Assembly (NCBI GenBank): GCA_049323615.1
Contig: JBMOPD010000035.1
Span: 62,001 to 126,000, forward strand
DNA: 64,000 bases
Reading direction: 5' to 3'
From: JBMOPD01 sp049323615
Lineage (GTDB): Bacteria > Bacillota > Desulfotomaculia > Desulfotomaculales > Desulfocucumaceae
Shown here: positions 16,047-24,966 of the stretch, one piece after another
Numbering within the stretch: the stretch's first letter is position 1
Layout: every line of letters starts with the position of its first letter
Made by a program: the position numbers and the translations under genes
The notes under the pieces: generated by a model
Databases searched by the model: none
What the model saw: only the letters and a program-made list of their open reading frames with translations
Told to the model about the DNA's origin: nothing

Positions 16047-17171
16047 CTAGAACAAGTCCTCCTGCCGGATCATTTCCAGGAACGCCTCCACCCGGATCCG
16101 GAACGGGCCCAGCGGAACGGTGACGTCAAACTCCAGGAAGAGGGTGGGAATGCCGTTCTCCTTAAGCGCCTTCTGGAAGGCCACAATATCGGTCTCATGC
16201 GGGTCGCAGAACTTCTGCTGGACCACTATGGCCCCTTTAACATCCCATTCCTTAGCCATCTCCAGGACCCATTCCAGCCTCCTGCGCCTGGGCCAGTCCT
16301 TGGTGGGGCAGGGCGGACGGTCAACATAGCGGGCCGCGATGGCCGCCAACCTGTCCTCCCGGGGCGCCACCTCATTCCAGAAATAGCGGCTGCCGGTGCA
16401 GTGATCCTCGATTACAAAGGTGGCCCCCAGCAACGACTCCACCATGTTCATAAAGGCGGTATCGTCGTTTTCACTGCCCAGGATCATCAGCCTGTCGCCG
16501 GTCTCCCGGTCCAGCTTGCGGTTGGGAAGTTCTTTAAGGATTTCCTCCAGTACCTTGCTGTGCTCCCGCTTGTCGGTCATCTGGCCGGCCAGCACCATGT
16601 ACATGGCCTCCAGTCCGGTCACCGGCGTTTGCTCCCGCTTCCTCAGTTCGTAGACCTGGCGCATCAGGCGGCGGTTGGTGTTCATGATTTCAATGCCGCG
16701 GTCCAGGTCTTCATCGCTGATGGCCTTGCCGCTCCATTCCTCCAGGGCCCTTTTGAAGGCGGCCAGCTCCTCCCGCAAGAAGGGGTAGGCCCGCTTGCTC
16801 TGCACGTGGTGCGGCATGGGCAGGTAGTAACTGAAGTCCCGGGGGACGTGCAGGTCCCAGCTGGTGTAGGCCTGGCGGACATGCAGGCAGGACTGGGCAA
16901 TCATTATTCCGTCCAGGTAGTCATAGCGCCCCTTTAGCCCCTGGGCCAGGCAGTCCCGGCAGAAAGGGCAAAACATTCCGAATATGTGGGGCTCGGTGAC
17001 ATCCTGGGGCTCATGGCCGCCGAGAATCCTGACCGGAAGCATCCCCGCCGCATAGATTATCTCTTCCGGAACGTATGTGCAAAAATATCCGATTACCTTG
17101 CCCCCGGTCCTTTCCTTCCATTCCTTGGCGTACTGGTGCCTGTTCCTGTACCATTCCTCAAAAATTTCCAT
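16047..17171 (-). CDS. bzdN: Benzoyl-CoA reductase, bzd-type, subunit N (HgdC/BcrC family)
   Basis: 374 residues, first gene of the operon. Family features are IGYFCTYVPEEIIYAAG (about 27-43), MFCPFCRDCLAQG (about 67-79), AQSCLHVRQA and, near the C-terminus, QQKFCDPHETD. The size and gene order (N-O-P-Q-ferredoxin) match the Azoarcus bzdNOPQM arrangement rather than the Thauera bcrCBAD order. The ATG is preceded by GAAGGAGGATGAAGAT. It partners BzdO in two-electron dearomatisation of benzoyl-CoA to cyclohexa-1,5-diene-1-carbonyl-CoA. Confidence 0.88.
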   Translation of the reverse strand: MEIFEEWYRNRHQYAKEWKERTGGKVIGYFCTYVPEEIIYAAGMLPVRILGGHEPQDVTEPHIFGMFCPFCRDCLAQGLKGRYDYLDGIMIAQSCLHVRQAYTSWDLHVPRDFSYYLPMPHHVQSKRAYPFLREELAAFKRALEEWSGKAISDEDLDRGIEIMNTNRRLMRQVYELRKREQTPVTGLEAMYMVLAGQMTDKREHSKVLEEILKELPNRKLDRETGDRLMILGSENDDTAFMNMVESLLGATFVIEDHCTGSRYFWNEVAPREDRLAAIAARYVDRPPCPTKDWPRRRRLEWVLEMAKEWDVKGAIVVQQKFCDPHETDIVAFQKALKENGIPTLFLEFDVTVPLGPFRIRVEAFLEMIRQEDLF

Positions 17172-17240
17172 ATCTTCATCCTCCTTCTTGGTTTACACCA
17201 GGCAAAAAAATTAAATTTACAACAACACCCCTTCCGGTCC

Positions 17241-17265
17241 CGGTGTACCCGAAAAAAGGGCACCG
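17241..17265 (-). other. Leader hairpin in the 5' untranslated region of the bzd operon
   Basis: CGGTG..CCC and GGG.CACCG can pair across a GAAAAAA loop (8 bp with a two-base bulge). It would lie in the bzd leader mRNA, between the -10 and the bzdN ribosome site. Its role is unknown. Confidence 0.4.
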
Positions 17266-17281
17266 TAAATTAACTAGGTAA

Positions 17282-17316
17282 ATTATAAGAAAGCGGGCTT
17301 TCAATTAATATCGCTA
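17282..17316 (-). promoter_or_regulatory. bzd operon promoter with TAGCGATAT box
   Basis: On the minus strand a consensus TATAAT (17282-17287) lies 20 bases downstream of TAGCGATAT (17308-17316). No good -35 hexamer is present at 17 bases. An inverted repeat GAAAGC-GG-GCTTTC (17289-17302) occupies the space between box and -10. The same box and spacing occur at 35789-35823. The gap 17172-17476 also holds the leader hairpin and an 18-base palindrome. Confidence 0.65.
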
Positions 17317-17377
17317 GAAAGGATGGAAAAAGGTTAAAAATAAGTGTTATCGGCGAGCTAATCCTTTCGGGGGATTC

Positions 17378-17395
17378 AATTCACCCGGGTGAATT
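17378..17395. promoter_or_regulatory. 18-bp perfect palindrome, candidate operator
   Basis: AATTCACCCGGGTGAATT is exactly self-complementary. It sits in the bzdN/histidine-kinase intergenic region, about 80 bases before the kinase start. Such a site suits a dimeric regulator; which one is unknown. Confidence 0.5.
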
Positions 17396-17476
17396 TTAAA
17401 AACAGGGAGGATTTTGATGAGAAATGCATAATATATTGTGTGCGGAATATTCTGAATGTTTTGTCGAAGGGGGTCG

Positions 17477-19162
17477 ATGATCTTCAGCGCCGAAGATACC
17501 GTCAATGGGAAGCACCCCGAACTGGTGTTGGTCTGCCGGATTGGCTCCGTCTTCAAAGCATCGAAAAAGGTTAAGTCCTCGCTGCAAAACGTGCTCCAGT
17601 CCTCGGTGGATTTCTTTGACTTCTGGCATGCCTCCCTGGTTTTACTTGGCAACGACCGCCCGCCGGCCTTCTGGAAGGCTTCAAAAAAACACCCCGACAC
17701 GGAAAAACCAGGCGGTGAATACTTATGCGGCAAAAACTGTATAGATATTAAAAAAGCCTTGCTGAAAGGCGAATCTTTGGCCTCCCTGCAGCCGTCGGCC
17801 ACCACCACCATACCGGTTGTCCTAAGGTCCGAGGATCCCATCGGCACCATGGAAATATGCCTGTTTGAGGCCACTCCCGAGGCGTCCGAGAACCTGATGA
17901 ACAAGTCCATATCCATCGGCAGGCATGTGGCCGACATCATCCAGGAATCATTTTTCAGCAAGCAAAAAGACCGCAACTTAAGAAAACTCTCTGTATGGCT
18001 GGAAACGGTGTCCACCATCAGCTCCACCCTGAACATAAACCAGGTTCTGCATGTGGTGGCCCAGCTGACCGCCGACCTTTTCACCGCCCGCTGCTGCATC
18101 TTTCTACTGGACGACCTCGATCAGACCCTGGTTCCGGCTGTGGCCGTGGGCAGCTACGACCCCGTGCTGAAGAAAAAATGGAAGGCCCTCAAAGGGCACC
18201 CGCCTTTTCCGGCCATATTAAACCTGATCAGCTCACGCCAGCCGGTTATCCTTACTCCGGCAAACATAGAAAGCGCCATGCCCCCGGAAATGATCAGTGA
18301 TTTTTCCTATGCCCGGGTGGTGATGGCCCCAATCACCTTTAAAGGCAGGGTAATCGGTGTAATGCAGGTGGACCGGCCCGTCCAGGGAGATGCCTTCAAC
18401 CAGGAGGAAATAGCCATCATTTCGGCAATGGCCAGGGAAACCGCCATCGCCATGGAAAACGCCAAGCTGATTGAGGAGTTGGCCCAGAAAGAGAAGCTTC
18501 TGCACCAGCTTTTCAGCAAGCTGATCTCGGCCCAGGAAGACGAGCGCAAGCGGGTGGCCTCGGAAATGCACGACGGGGTTATCCAGGCCCTGCTGGGCAT
18601 CTGGTACCGCCTGCAGCACTTTACGGGCAAACTGGGGCCGGCCCAGGAAGGCGTCGGCCAGGAACTGGTCAAGCTTACGGACCTGCTGGGACAGCAGATC
18701 CAGGACATCCGCCAGATAGTGTACAACCTGAGGCCCATTATGCTGGACACATACGGGCTGGGCCCGGCCATCAGGACACTGCTCCGCAACCTGCAGGAAG
18801 AAAGCCGCATTCAGATTGAGCTGGCCCTGGAAGGCTCCAACCAGCGCCTGCCGGCGGATTTTGAAATGGCCCTCTACCGTATACTGCAGGAGCTGCTGAG
18901 CAATGTGGTCAGGCATTCCCAGGCCACCAAGGCGCAGGTGATGTTCATATCCGGCCAGGAGCAAACCGTCCTGGTGGTAAAGGATAACGGCACCGGATTC
19001 GTTCAGTCCCGCCTGGCCAATTTGGACAGCCCCGGAAATCACCTGGGACTGGCCAGCATCCGGGAGCGTGTCCTCCTTTTAAGGGGAAGTTGCCACATCG
19101 ATTCACGACTGGGCTGGGGAACCACCGTCACCATTCAGCTGCCGACCCCCCCGGCAAGTTAG
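17477..19162 (+). CDS. Cytoplasmic GAF-domain sensor histidine kinase, NarL-partner (HisKA_3) type
   Basis: About 561 residues without a transmembrane segment. The N-terminal ~170 residues form a possible first sensory domain; a GAF-like domain follows (about 175-330). A short coiled helix leads to the dimerisation domain with the phospho-acceptor histidine in SEMHDGVIQALLG (near residue 365). The HATPase_c domain has the N box LQELLSNVVRHS and VVKDNGTGF. The ATG at 17477 has AAGGGGG just upstream, spacing short. It is divergent from the bzd operon and is followed by its response regulator, so it may sense an intracellular aromatic acid or CoA ester (inference). Confidence 0.85.
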   Translation: MIFSAEDTVNGKHPELVLVCRIGSVFKASKKVKSSLQNVLQSSVDFFDFWHASLVLLGNDRPPAFWKASKKHPDTEKPGGEYLCGKNCIDIKKALLKGESLASLQPSATTTIPVVLRSEDPIGTMEICLFEATPEASENLMNKSISIGRHVADIIQESFFSKQKDRNLRKLSVWLETVSTISSTLNINQVLHVVAQLTADLFTARCCIFLLDDLDQTLVPAVAVGSYDPVLKKKWKALKGHPPFPAILNLISSRQPVILTPANIESAMPPEMISDFSYARVVMAPITFKGRVIGVMQVDRPVQGDAFNQEEIAIISAMARETAIAMENAKLIEELAQKEKLLHQLFSKLISAQEDERKRVASEMHDGVIQALLGIWYRLQHFTGKLGPAQEGVGQELVKLTDLLGQQIQDIRQIVYNLRPIMLDTYGLGPAIRTLLRNLQEESRIQIELALEGSNQRLPADFEMALYRILQELLSNVVRHSQATKAQVMFISGQEQTVLVVKDNGTGFVQSRLANLDSPGNHLGLASIRERVLLLRGSCHIDSRLGWGTTVTIQLPTPPAS

Positions 19163-19173
19163 GAGGGTGTGAG

Positions 19174-19845
19174 GTGAAAAATATCAATCTTTTAATTGTT
19201 GATGACCACCCCATGATCAGGGAAGGCCTGGTGGCCATGCTCACACCATATCCCGACATAAACATCGTGGGAACCTGCGTCGACGGCCAGGAGGCCATTG
19301 AAGCCGTGGAACGCCTTGTGCCGGACGTTATCCTGATGGATATCAAAATGTCAAAGGTAAACGGCTTTGAGGCGGCCAGGGAAATTACGGCCAGCTACCC
19401 GGGGGTGAAAATTATCATGCTCACCATCTACGAGGACGCCGAATCCATCAGGATGGCCCTGCAGGCCGGAGCCTCCGGCTATATGCTCAAGCAGGCCTCC
19501 CGGGAAAAACTGGTGGAAAGCATAAGGCTGGCCTTCCGGGGCGAAACAGTGATTGACTCCATGCTGCTGAACCAGCTGGTCACGGACTACACGCGCCTGG
19601 CCCAGGGAGCCGCCTCCCACGCCCACTCCCAGGCCCACGATGAATGCCGGGAGCTGACTCCCAGGGAAAGCGAGGTGGCCAGGTACCTGGCCCAGGGGCT
19701 GACCAACAAGGAGATTTCAGCCCGCACGCACCTGGCCGTGGATACCGTAAAGACACATCTGCGCAGCATCTACCGTAAAATGGGGGTTAAGAACAGGTCC
19801 CAGGCCATAACCGAAATAATGAGCGCCAGGAATTTCAAAGTATAA
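19174..19845 (+). CDS. NarL/FixJ-type response regulator
   Basis: 223 residues. The receiver domain has the acidic pair VDDHP (10-11), phospho-acceptor Asp in ILMDIKM (about 56) and the switch lysine in MLKQAS (about 106). The C-terminal LuxR helix-turn-helix is ELTPRESEVARYLAQG..NKEIS with recognition helix VDTVKTHLRSIY. GTG start directly after AGGAGGGTGTGAG, 11 bases behind the kinase stop. It is the best candidate for the activator that binds the TAGCGATAT box at the bzd, liv and other promoters (inference). Confidence 0.88.
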   Translation: MKNINLLIVDDHPMIREGLVAMLTPYPDINIVGTCVDGQEAIEAVERLVPDVILMDIKMSKVNGFEAAREITASYPGVKIIMLTIYEDAESIRMALQAGASGYMLKQASREKLVESIRLAFRGETVIDSMLLNQLVTDYTRLAQGAASHAHSQAHDECRELTPRESEVARYLAQGLTNKEISARTHLAVDTVKTHLRSIYRKMGVKNRSQAITEIMSARNFKV

Positions 19846-19868
19846 AGAAGGCTTTTCAGGATAAGTTA

Positions 19869-21455
19869 TCAGTCCCCATTGCCCCGCCGGCCGTACCTTT
19901 CCCGCAGCACCCGGTGCAGTATCTTGCCGGTGCCCGTCCTGGGCATTTCCTCTTCCTTTATGAAGACCACCGACCTGGGCCGCTTGTAGCCGGCAATCTT
20001 ATCCCGGCAAAAATCCATTATTTCCCTTTCCAACCCGTCATCCGGCCGGCAATGGTCGTGCAGCACCACCACCGCCCTGACCGCCTCGCCCCACTTTTCG
20101 TCGGGCACGCCTATCACCGCCACATCCTTGACCGCCGGGTGGGCCCCGACAACATTTTCCACTTCGGAGGGGTAGACGTTTTCCCCGCCGCTGATAATCA
20201 TATTTTTCTTCCGGTCCACCAGGTAATAGTAGCCGTCCCCGTCCCTTTTCCCCATGTCGCCGGCGGTGCACCAATCCCCCCGGAAAACCTCCCTGGTCTT
20301 TTCGGGGTCCCGCCAGTATTCCTTAAAGGCGTTGGGCGACCGGGTGTACAGCTCGCCCACCTCCCCGTCGGGCACCTCGTTGCCGTTCTCGTCCAGCAAC
20401 TTAATCCTGTCGATGCCGTAAATCTCCCGCCCGATGGATCCCAGTTTTTTGAACTGATCCTCCGGCCGCAGGTAGGTGATCAGGCCCGCCTCGGTGGAGC
20501 CGTAAGCCTCCCAGAGTTCGGCGGACTTGAAGTGGTCCATGATCATCAGTTTCAGTTCCTTGCGGGCCGGCGCCGAGGAGATCAGCAGCTGCCTGACGCT
20601 GCTGACATCATACCGGCCCTTGACCTCGTCCGGCAGGGCCAGGATCATAATATAATGGGTGGGAACCAGGGAAGTAAAGGTTATCCCGTACTGGGACATG
20701 GTCCTCAGCAGATCCTCGGGGTCAAAGCTGACCATGTTGTACACCATCACCGGGGCCGATACGTAGGTGTACGGGAAAGAGTAGTAAATGGAGTTGACGT
20801 GGCACATGGGCATTACCATCAGCGGCTTGTCGGTGGGCCTTACCCCCATGTTTATATTGCTTAAAAGGTACTGGGCAATATAACTCTCGTGGGTCCTCAC
20901 CACTCCCTTGGGTTTTCCCGTGGTGCCGGAGGTGTACATGATGGTCCAGGTGTCCGCCGGACCCACGGTGACCCCGGGCTCGGAGGGCCCGCCGGCGGCT
21001 ATTACATCCTCGTAATGCCGGTATCCCTCCGGCGCCTTGCCGCCGCCCAGGTAAATAAAGTTGCTTTCCGGAACCGTCGGCAGCTGGCGGCGGACGCTGT
21101 TCACCTTTTCCACAAAGGGCTCTTCCACAATGAAGGCCCTGCATTGGGAATGGTTTATTATGTACTGGAACTCCGGGGGCGCCAGGCGGAACATGATCGG
21201 GACGGCGATTTGCCCGCCCTTGGCGCAGGCCGCGTATATCTCCATCCACTCCACGCGGTTATAGGCCATCACGGCCACCCGCCCGCCGTGCCCCACACCC
21301 ATTTCCCCCAGGGCGTCGGCCAGGCGGCAGGACCTTTCATTCCATTCCCGGAAGGTAAAACTCCTGTATTTGTCCTGGCAGCCCAGTTTGTCCGGGTAGT
21401 TTGTGGCATTCATCCTGAGGACGGCGCCCACATGCATCCAGTTGCCGACAGTCAT
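19869..21455 (-). CDS. AMP-forming acyl-CoA synthetase (candidate aromatic acid-CoA ligase)
   Basis: 528 residues, class I adenylate-forming enzyme. Motifs seen are MYTSGTTGKPKGV (about 177-189), the AYGSTE motif, YYYLVDRKKNMIISGGENVYPSE, and the C-terminal catalytic lysine in PRTGTGKILHR. It would activate a carboxylic acid to its CoA thioester. The adjoining Liv-type importer and bzd operon make an aromatic or alicyclic acid likely, but the sequence looks closer to the general fatty-acid/aryl ligase group than to strict benzoate-CoA ligases. GAGGGGG lies 8 bases before the ATG. Confidence 0.75.
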   Translation of the reverse strand: MTVGNWMHVGAVLRMNATNYPDKLGCQDKYRSFTFREWNERSCRLADALGEMGVGHGGRVAVMAYNRVEWMEIYAACAKGGQIAVPIMFRLAPPEFQYIINHSQCRAFIVEEPFVEKVNSVRRQLPTVPESNFIYLGGGKAPEGYRHYEDVIAAGGPSEPGVTVGPADTWTIMYTSGTTGKPKGVVRTHESYIAQYLLSNINMGVRPTDKPLMVMPMCHVNSIYYSFPYTYVSAPVMVYNMVSFDPEDLLRTMSQYGITFTSLVPTHYIMILALPDEVKGRYDVSSVRQLLISSAPARKELKLMIMDHFKSAELWEAYGSTEAGLITYLRPEDQFKKLGSIGREIYGIDRIKLLDENGNEVPDGEVGELYTRSPNAFKEYWRDPEKTREVFRGDWCTAGDMGKRDGDGYYYLVDRKKNMIISGGENVYPSEVENVVGAHPAVKDVAVIGVPDEKWGEAVRAVVVLHDHCRPDDGLEREIMDFCRDKIAGYKRPRSVVFIKEEEMPRTGTGKILHRVLRERYGRRGNGD

Positions 21456-21546
21456 TTTAAAACCCCCTCTTTGCCAAGGTTTCCCTGTTTCCCCCTGTCC
21501 CCTGCCCGGCTTAAGGCCGGTGTTTCCCCACCCGCAGCCGGTAGAC

Positions 21547-22245
21547 CTACACCAGGAGATACATGGCGCGGATTTCCTCGTCCCGGCCCAGGTCTTCCAC
21601 TGTCCCGTGATAGCAAATCCGGCCGCCGTCCATCACGTAGCAGCGGTCGGCCAGCCTCAAGGCTGATTTTATGTTCTGCTCGGCCAGCAGAATGGAGATT
21701 CCTTCCGATTTCAGGCGCAGTATCTGGTCCTCCAGTTCGCGCACGATGAGCGGGGCCAAACCCTCGGTGGGCTCATCCAGCAGAAAAAGATCCGGATTCC
21801 CTAAAAGCCCCCTGGCGATGCTGAGCATCTGCTGCTCACCGCCGCTTAGATAACCGCCCCGCCGGCCCCGGATATCCTTCAGGACGGGAAACAGGGCAAA
21901 AACCTTTTCCATATCCCACCCCCGTCCGGCGGCGGGCCCCTTACGGGCTATTTCCAGGTTTTCGGCCACCGTAAGATCGGCGAATATCCTCCGGTTATCG
22001 GGCACCCATGATATACCCATCCTGGCCGCCCGGTGGGTGGCCAGGCCGGTAATTTCCCGCCCCCGGAAAATTATCCGCCCCTGCCGGGGAGGAGTTAACC
22101 CGATGATGCTCCTGATGGTGGTGGTCTTTCCGGCGCCGTTGCGCCCCATCAGGCAGACCACCTCCCCCTCCCCCACGGCCAGGGAAACGTCAAAAAGGAC
22201 GTGGCTCATCCCGTAGTAGGCATGTATCTTTTCAACCTGCAGCAT
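21547..22245 (-). CDS. livF: Branched-chain-amino-acid-type ABC transporter ATPase LivF
   Basis: 232 residues. Walker A is GRNGAGKTT, the signature LSGGEQQ, and Walker B LFLLDEPTEGLAP, the last being diagnostic of LivF. It is the last gene of the livKHMGF operon and overlaps livG by one base. Members of this family in aromatic degraders import benzoates or hydroxybenzoates as well as branched-chain amino acids. Confidence 0.88.
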   Translation of the reverse strand: MLQVEKIHAYYGMSHVLFDVSLAVGEGEVVCLMGRNGAGKTTTIRSIIGLTPPRQGRIIFRGREITGLATHRAARMGISWVPDNRRIFADLTVAENLEIARKGPAAGRGWDMEKVFALFPVLKDIRGRRGGYLSGGEQQMLSIARGLLGNPDLFLLDEPTEGLAPLIVRELEDQILRLKSEGISILLAEQNIKSALRLADRCYVMDGGRICYHGTVEDLGRDEEIRAMYLLV

Positions 22246-22982
22246 CAGATCGCTTCCCCCAGGTAAGCTTTTTGCACTTCCGGGTTTCTTCTGACTTCTT
22301 CCGGCGTACCTCCGGCAACGGTCCTGCCCTGGTGCATGACCACGATCCGGTGGGCCATGTTGAATACAATGTCAATATCGTGCTCGGTGAAGAGGATGGT
22401 CAGACCCTCCTGCCCGGCCAGGGTTTCGATCAGCCGCACCGTGGACCTGGTTTCCTCCGGGGACATCCCGGCGGTGGGCTCATCCAGGAGCAGGAGCTCC
22501 GGTTTGCCGGCCAGGGCGATGGCCACCTCCAGGGCTTTCTGGTCGCCGTAAGAAAGGGAGGCGCAAGGCGCGCCGGCATAACCCGCCAGGCCCACCATCT
22601 CCAGAACGGCCATGGTTTCCCGGTGCACCATTTTTCCGGCGGGCGTGATCATGTTCCATGTTTTTTTCAGCCGGGCCAGGATGGCCACCTGGACATTCTC
22701 AAACACCGTCAGGCGCCCGAAGACATTAATCAGCTGGAACGATCGGGCCACCCCCAGGCGGGATATTTTGTGCGGCGCCAGCCCGGTTATTTCCTTCCCC
22801 TTAAACCTTATGCTGCCCGCATCGGGCCCCAGGTGGCCGGTAATCAGGTTAAACAGAGTGGTTTTTCCGGCCCCGTTGGGGCCGATGACGGCCACCACCT
22901 GTCCCTTTTCCACTTCCAGCCCGGCCCCGGTTATAGCTTTAAAACCGTCAAAGGACTTAGCCACCGACTCTACCACCAACAT
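22245..22982 (-). CDS. livG: Branched-chain-amino-acid-type ABC transporter ATPase LivG
   Basis: 245 residues. Walker A GPNGAGKTT, signature segment LSYGDQKALE in the LivG form, Walker B LLLLDEPTAGMSPEE, and the switch His in FTEHDIDIVF. It overlaps livM by 26 bases, showing translational coupling. Confidence 0.88.
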   Translation of the reverse strand: MLVVESVAKSFDGFKAITGAGLEVEKGQVVAVIGPNGAGKTTLFNLITGHLGPDAGSIRFKGKEITGLAPHKISRLGVARSFQLINVFGRLTVFENVQVAILARLKKTWNMITPAGKMVHRETMAVLEMVGLAGYAGAPCASLSYGDQKALEVAIALAGKPELLLLDEPTAGMSPEETRSTVRLIETLAGQEGLTILFTEHDIDIVFNMAHRIVVMHQGRTVAGGTPEEVRRNPEVQKAYLGEAI

Positions 22983-23970
22983 CCGCCCGAACCCCTTTAT
23001 CCTTCTTTTGTGACCAGACTTCGGCGATAAACCCCAAAATGCCCTGGGGCAGGAACAATACCACCAGCAGCAGGATTATTCCCAGCACAATCAGCCAGTA
23101 CTCGGTAAACACCCCGATCAAGGTGGACAGTATGACAATTGCCGCCGCCCCCAGAACCGGGCCGAAAAATGTGAACATACCGCCCAGAAGGCACATGATC
23201 AATACTTCGGCCGACTTGCTCCAGTAAAGAAGGGCCGGCGAAACGGACCGCTCAATGACCAGGAAAAGGACCCCGGCCACCCCGGCGAAAAATCCGGCGA
23301 TGACAAAGGCAGCCAGTTGGTGCCGCCTGATATCCACCCCCACGCTTTCACCCCGCGCCGGGTTGTCCCTGACGGCCTGCAGGGTTAGCCCGAAGGGGGA
23401 CCTGATGATAATGTACAGCGCCAGCAATGAGGCGGCGCAGACAATAAAGACCAGGTAATAGGCGGAGTTCACCGGAACAAGCCAGCCGGGCACCGGCACC
23501 CCGTGGATTCCGTCATCGCCGCCGGTAAACCGGTACCACCGGTAAACCACGGCCCAGACCAGCTGCCCCAGGGCCAGGGTCAACATGCCGAAATAAAGCC
23601 CCCGCAGCCGGACGCAAAACCAGCCGATGACCACGGCCACGGCGGCGGCCACTGCCGGCCCTGCCAGAAGCCCGGCCCAGAAAGGCCAGGCGGTTTTGGT
23701 CAGCGCCAGGGCCGCCCCGTAGGCCCCCAGGCCGAAAAAAACGGCGTGGTGAAGCTGTAAAAGCCCTCCGTAACCCAGGATAAAATTCAGGCTGCCGGCC
23801 AAAAGGGCGGTCACCAGTATGGTGGAGGCCAGGTAGACATAATAGCGGGGCACATAAAAGGGCAGCAGCAAAAACAATATGGCAATAACGGCCAGAACAA
23901 AAACATTCGCCTTTTTACCGGCGGCGCCGGCCGGGCCGGACGATTTTCCGGAATGCATAAAAACAGTCAC
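22957..23970 (-). CDS. livM: Branched-chain-amino-acid-type ABC permease LivM
   Basis: 337 residues with about nine to ten hydrophobic segments. The family landmark LNFILGYGGLLQLHHAVFFGLGAYGAALA lies near residues 65-93 and FFAGVAGVLF near residue 240. The C-terminus (VWSQKKDKG) is charged. The gene follows livH after one base. Confidence 0.85.
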   Translation of the reverse strand: MTVFMHSGKSSGPAGAAGKKANVFVLAVIAILFLLLPFYVPRYYVYLASTILVTALLAGSLNFILGYGGLLQLHHAVFFGLGAYGAALALTKTAWPFWAGLLAGPAVAAAVAVVIGWFCVRLRGLYFGMLTLALGQLVWAVVYRWYRFTGGDDGIHGVPVPGWLVPVNSAYYLVFIVCAASLLALYIIIRSPFGLTLQAVRDNPARGESVGVDIRRHQLAAFVIAGFFAGVAGVLFLVIERSVSPALLYWSKSAEVLIMCLLGGMFTFFGPVLGAAAIVILSTLIGVFTEYWLIVLGIILLLVVLFLPQGILGFIAEVWSQKKDKGVRADVGGRVGG

Positions 23971-23971
23971 C

Positions 23972-24850
23972 TCACCAGACCGACTTGAGCAGCCCGCTGG
24001 GCCTTAAAATCAACACCAGGGCGGTGATCAGGAAGGGCATCACTATGGACATCTGCGGCCAGATCAGAACCCCCAGGGATTCCCCCACGCCCAGTATAAG
24101 GGAACTGACCAGGGCTCCCCAGACATTGCCCAGCCCTCCCACCACCACCACCAGAAAGGCGCTGATGATCACATTGACATCCATGCCCAGGGAAATGTTC
24201 ACCGTGGGGGCGATCAGCGCCCCGCCCAGCCCGGCCAGCCAGCCGCCGACCACAAAAACCGCGGCGAATACCCTGGTGCTGTCAATACCCAGGGCGTCCA
24301 CCATCTCCCGGTCGGTGGCGGTGGCCCGGCAGATCTTGCCCAGCCTGGTGCGGGTCAGCAGGAGCCACAGGCCGGCGGCCACCAGGGGCCCCACAATTAA
24401 AAGAAAGCCGTTGTATTTGGGCAGGGAGGCGCTCAGCAGGGCAAAAGAGCCGCTGAACAGATCCGGCACCGGCATGGACTTGTACTGGGTTCCCCAGATC
24501 ATCTTCACCCCGTCGCCGAGGATCAACACCAGGGAATAGGTGAGCAGCATCTGCATCAGGTGTTCCCTTTTGTATATAAAGCGCAGCAGGCCCCTCTCCA
24601 TGGCCAGGCTCAAAAGGCCCACCACCGCCGGCGCCAGGATCAACCCCAGCCAGAAACCCACCGGTCCGGGCCCGCTGGCGGCCGCTATGGTGTAGGCCAT
24701 AAAGGCGCCGATCATGTACAGGGACCCGTGGGCAAAATTAATTACCCTCAACACCCCGAAAACAATGGTTAATCCCGAAGCCACGATGAACAGCAGCATG
24801 GCCCTGCTTAAACCGATCAGAATCTGGCTGCCTATGGTTACAATATCCAC
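23972..24850 (-). CDS. livH: Branched-chain-amino-acid-type ABC permease LivH
   Basis: About 292 residues, the normal LivH length when the GTG at 24850 is used. Landmarks are VFGVLRVINFAHGSLYMIGAF (about 33-53) and GGWLAGLGGALIAPTV. The longer frame to 24922 adds non-conserved sequence; GGAAGGGG lies 11 bases before the chosen GTG. It forms the membrane channel with LivM. Confidence 0.85.
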   Translation of the reverse strand: MDIVTIGSQILIGLSRAMLLFIVASGLTIVFGVLRVINFAHGSLYMIGAFMAYTIAAASGPGPVGFWLGLILAPAVVGLLSLAMERGLLRFIYKREHLMQMLLTYSLVLILGDGVKMIWGTQYKSMPVPDLFSGSFALLSASLPKYNGFLLIVGPLVAAGLWLLLTRTRLGKICRATATDREMVDALGIDSTRVFAAVFVVGGWLAGLGGALIAPTVNISLGMDVNVIISAFLVVVVGGLGNVWGALVSSLILGVGESLGVLIWPQMSIVMPFLITALVLILRPSGLLKSVW

Positions 24851-24966
24851 TATGAACGTCACCCCTTCCGTATGCCCCGGGGTTGCCGCGCCGGAGTGGA
24901 GTGCAGCCGCCCCGGCGCCCACGTGTACGCAGGGAAAGGATTTAAAAGCCCGGCGGGCGCCTGCCT

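Noticed and set aside
12638..17171. Alternative reading of bzdNOPQ as a 2-hydroxyglutaryl-CoA dehydratase system
   Set aside because: Two different BadF-type ATPases, the elongated-loop ferredoxin, and oah, dch and had in the same operon fit benzoyl-CoA reductase better.
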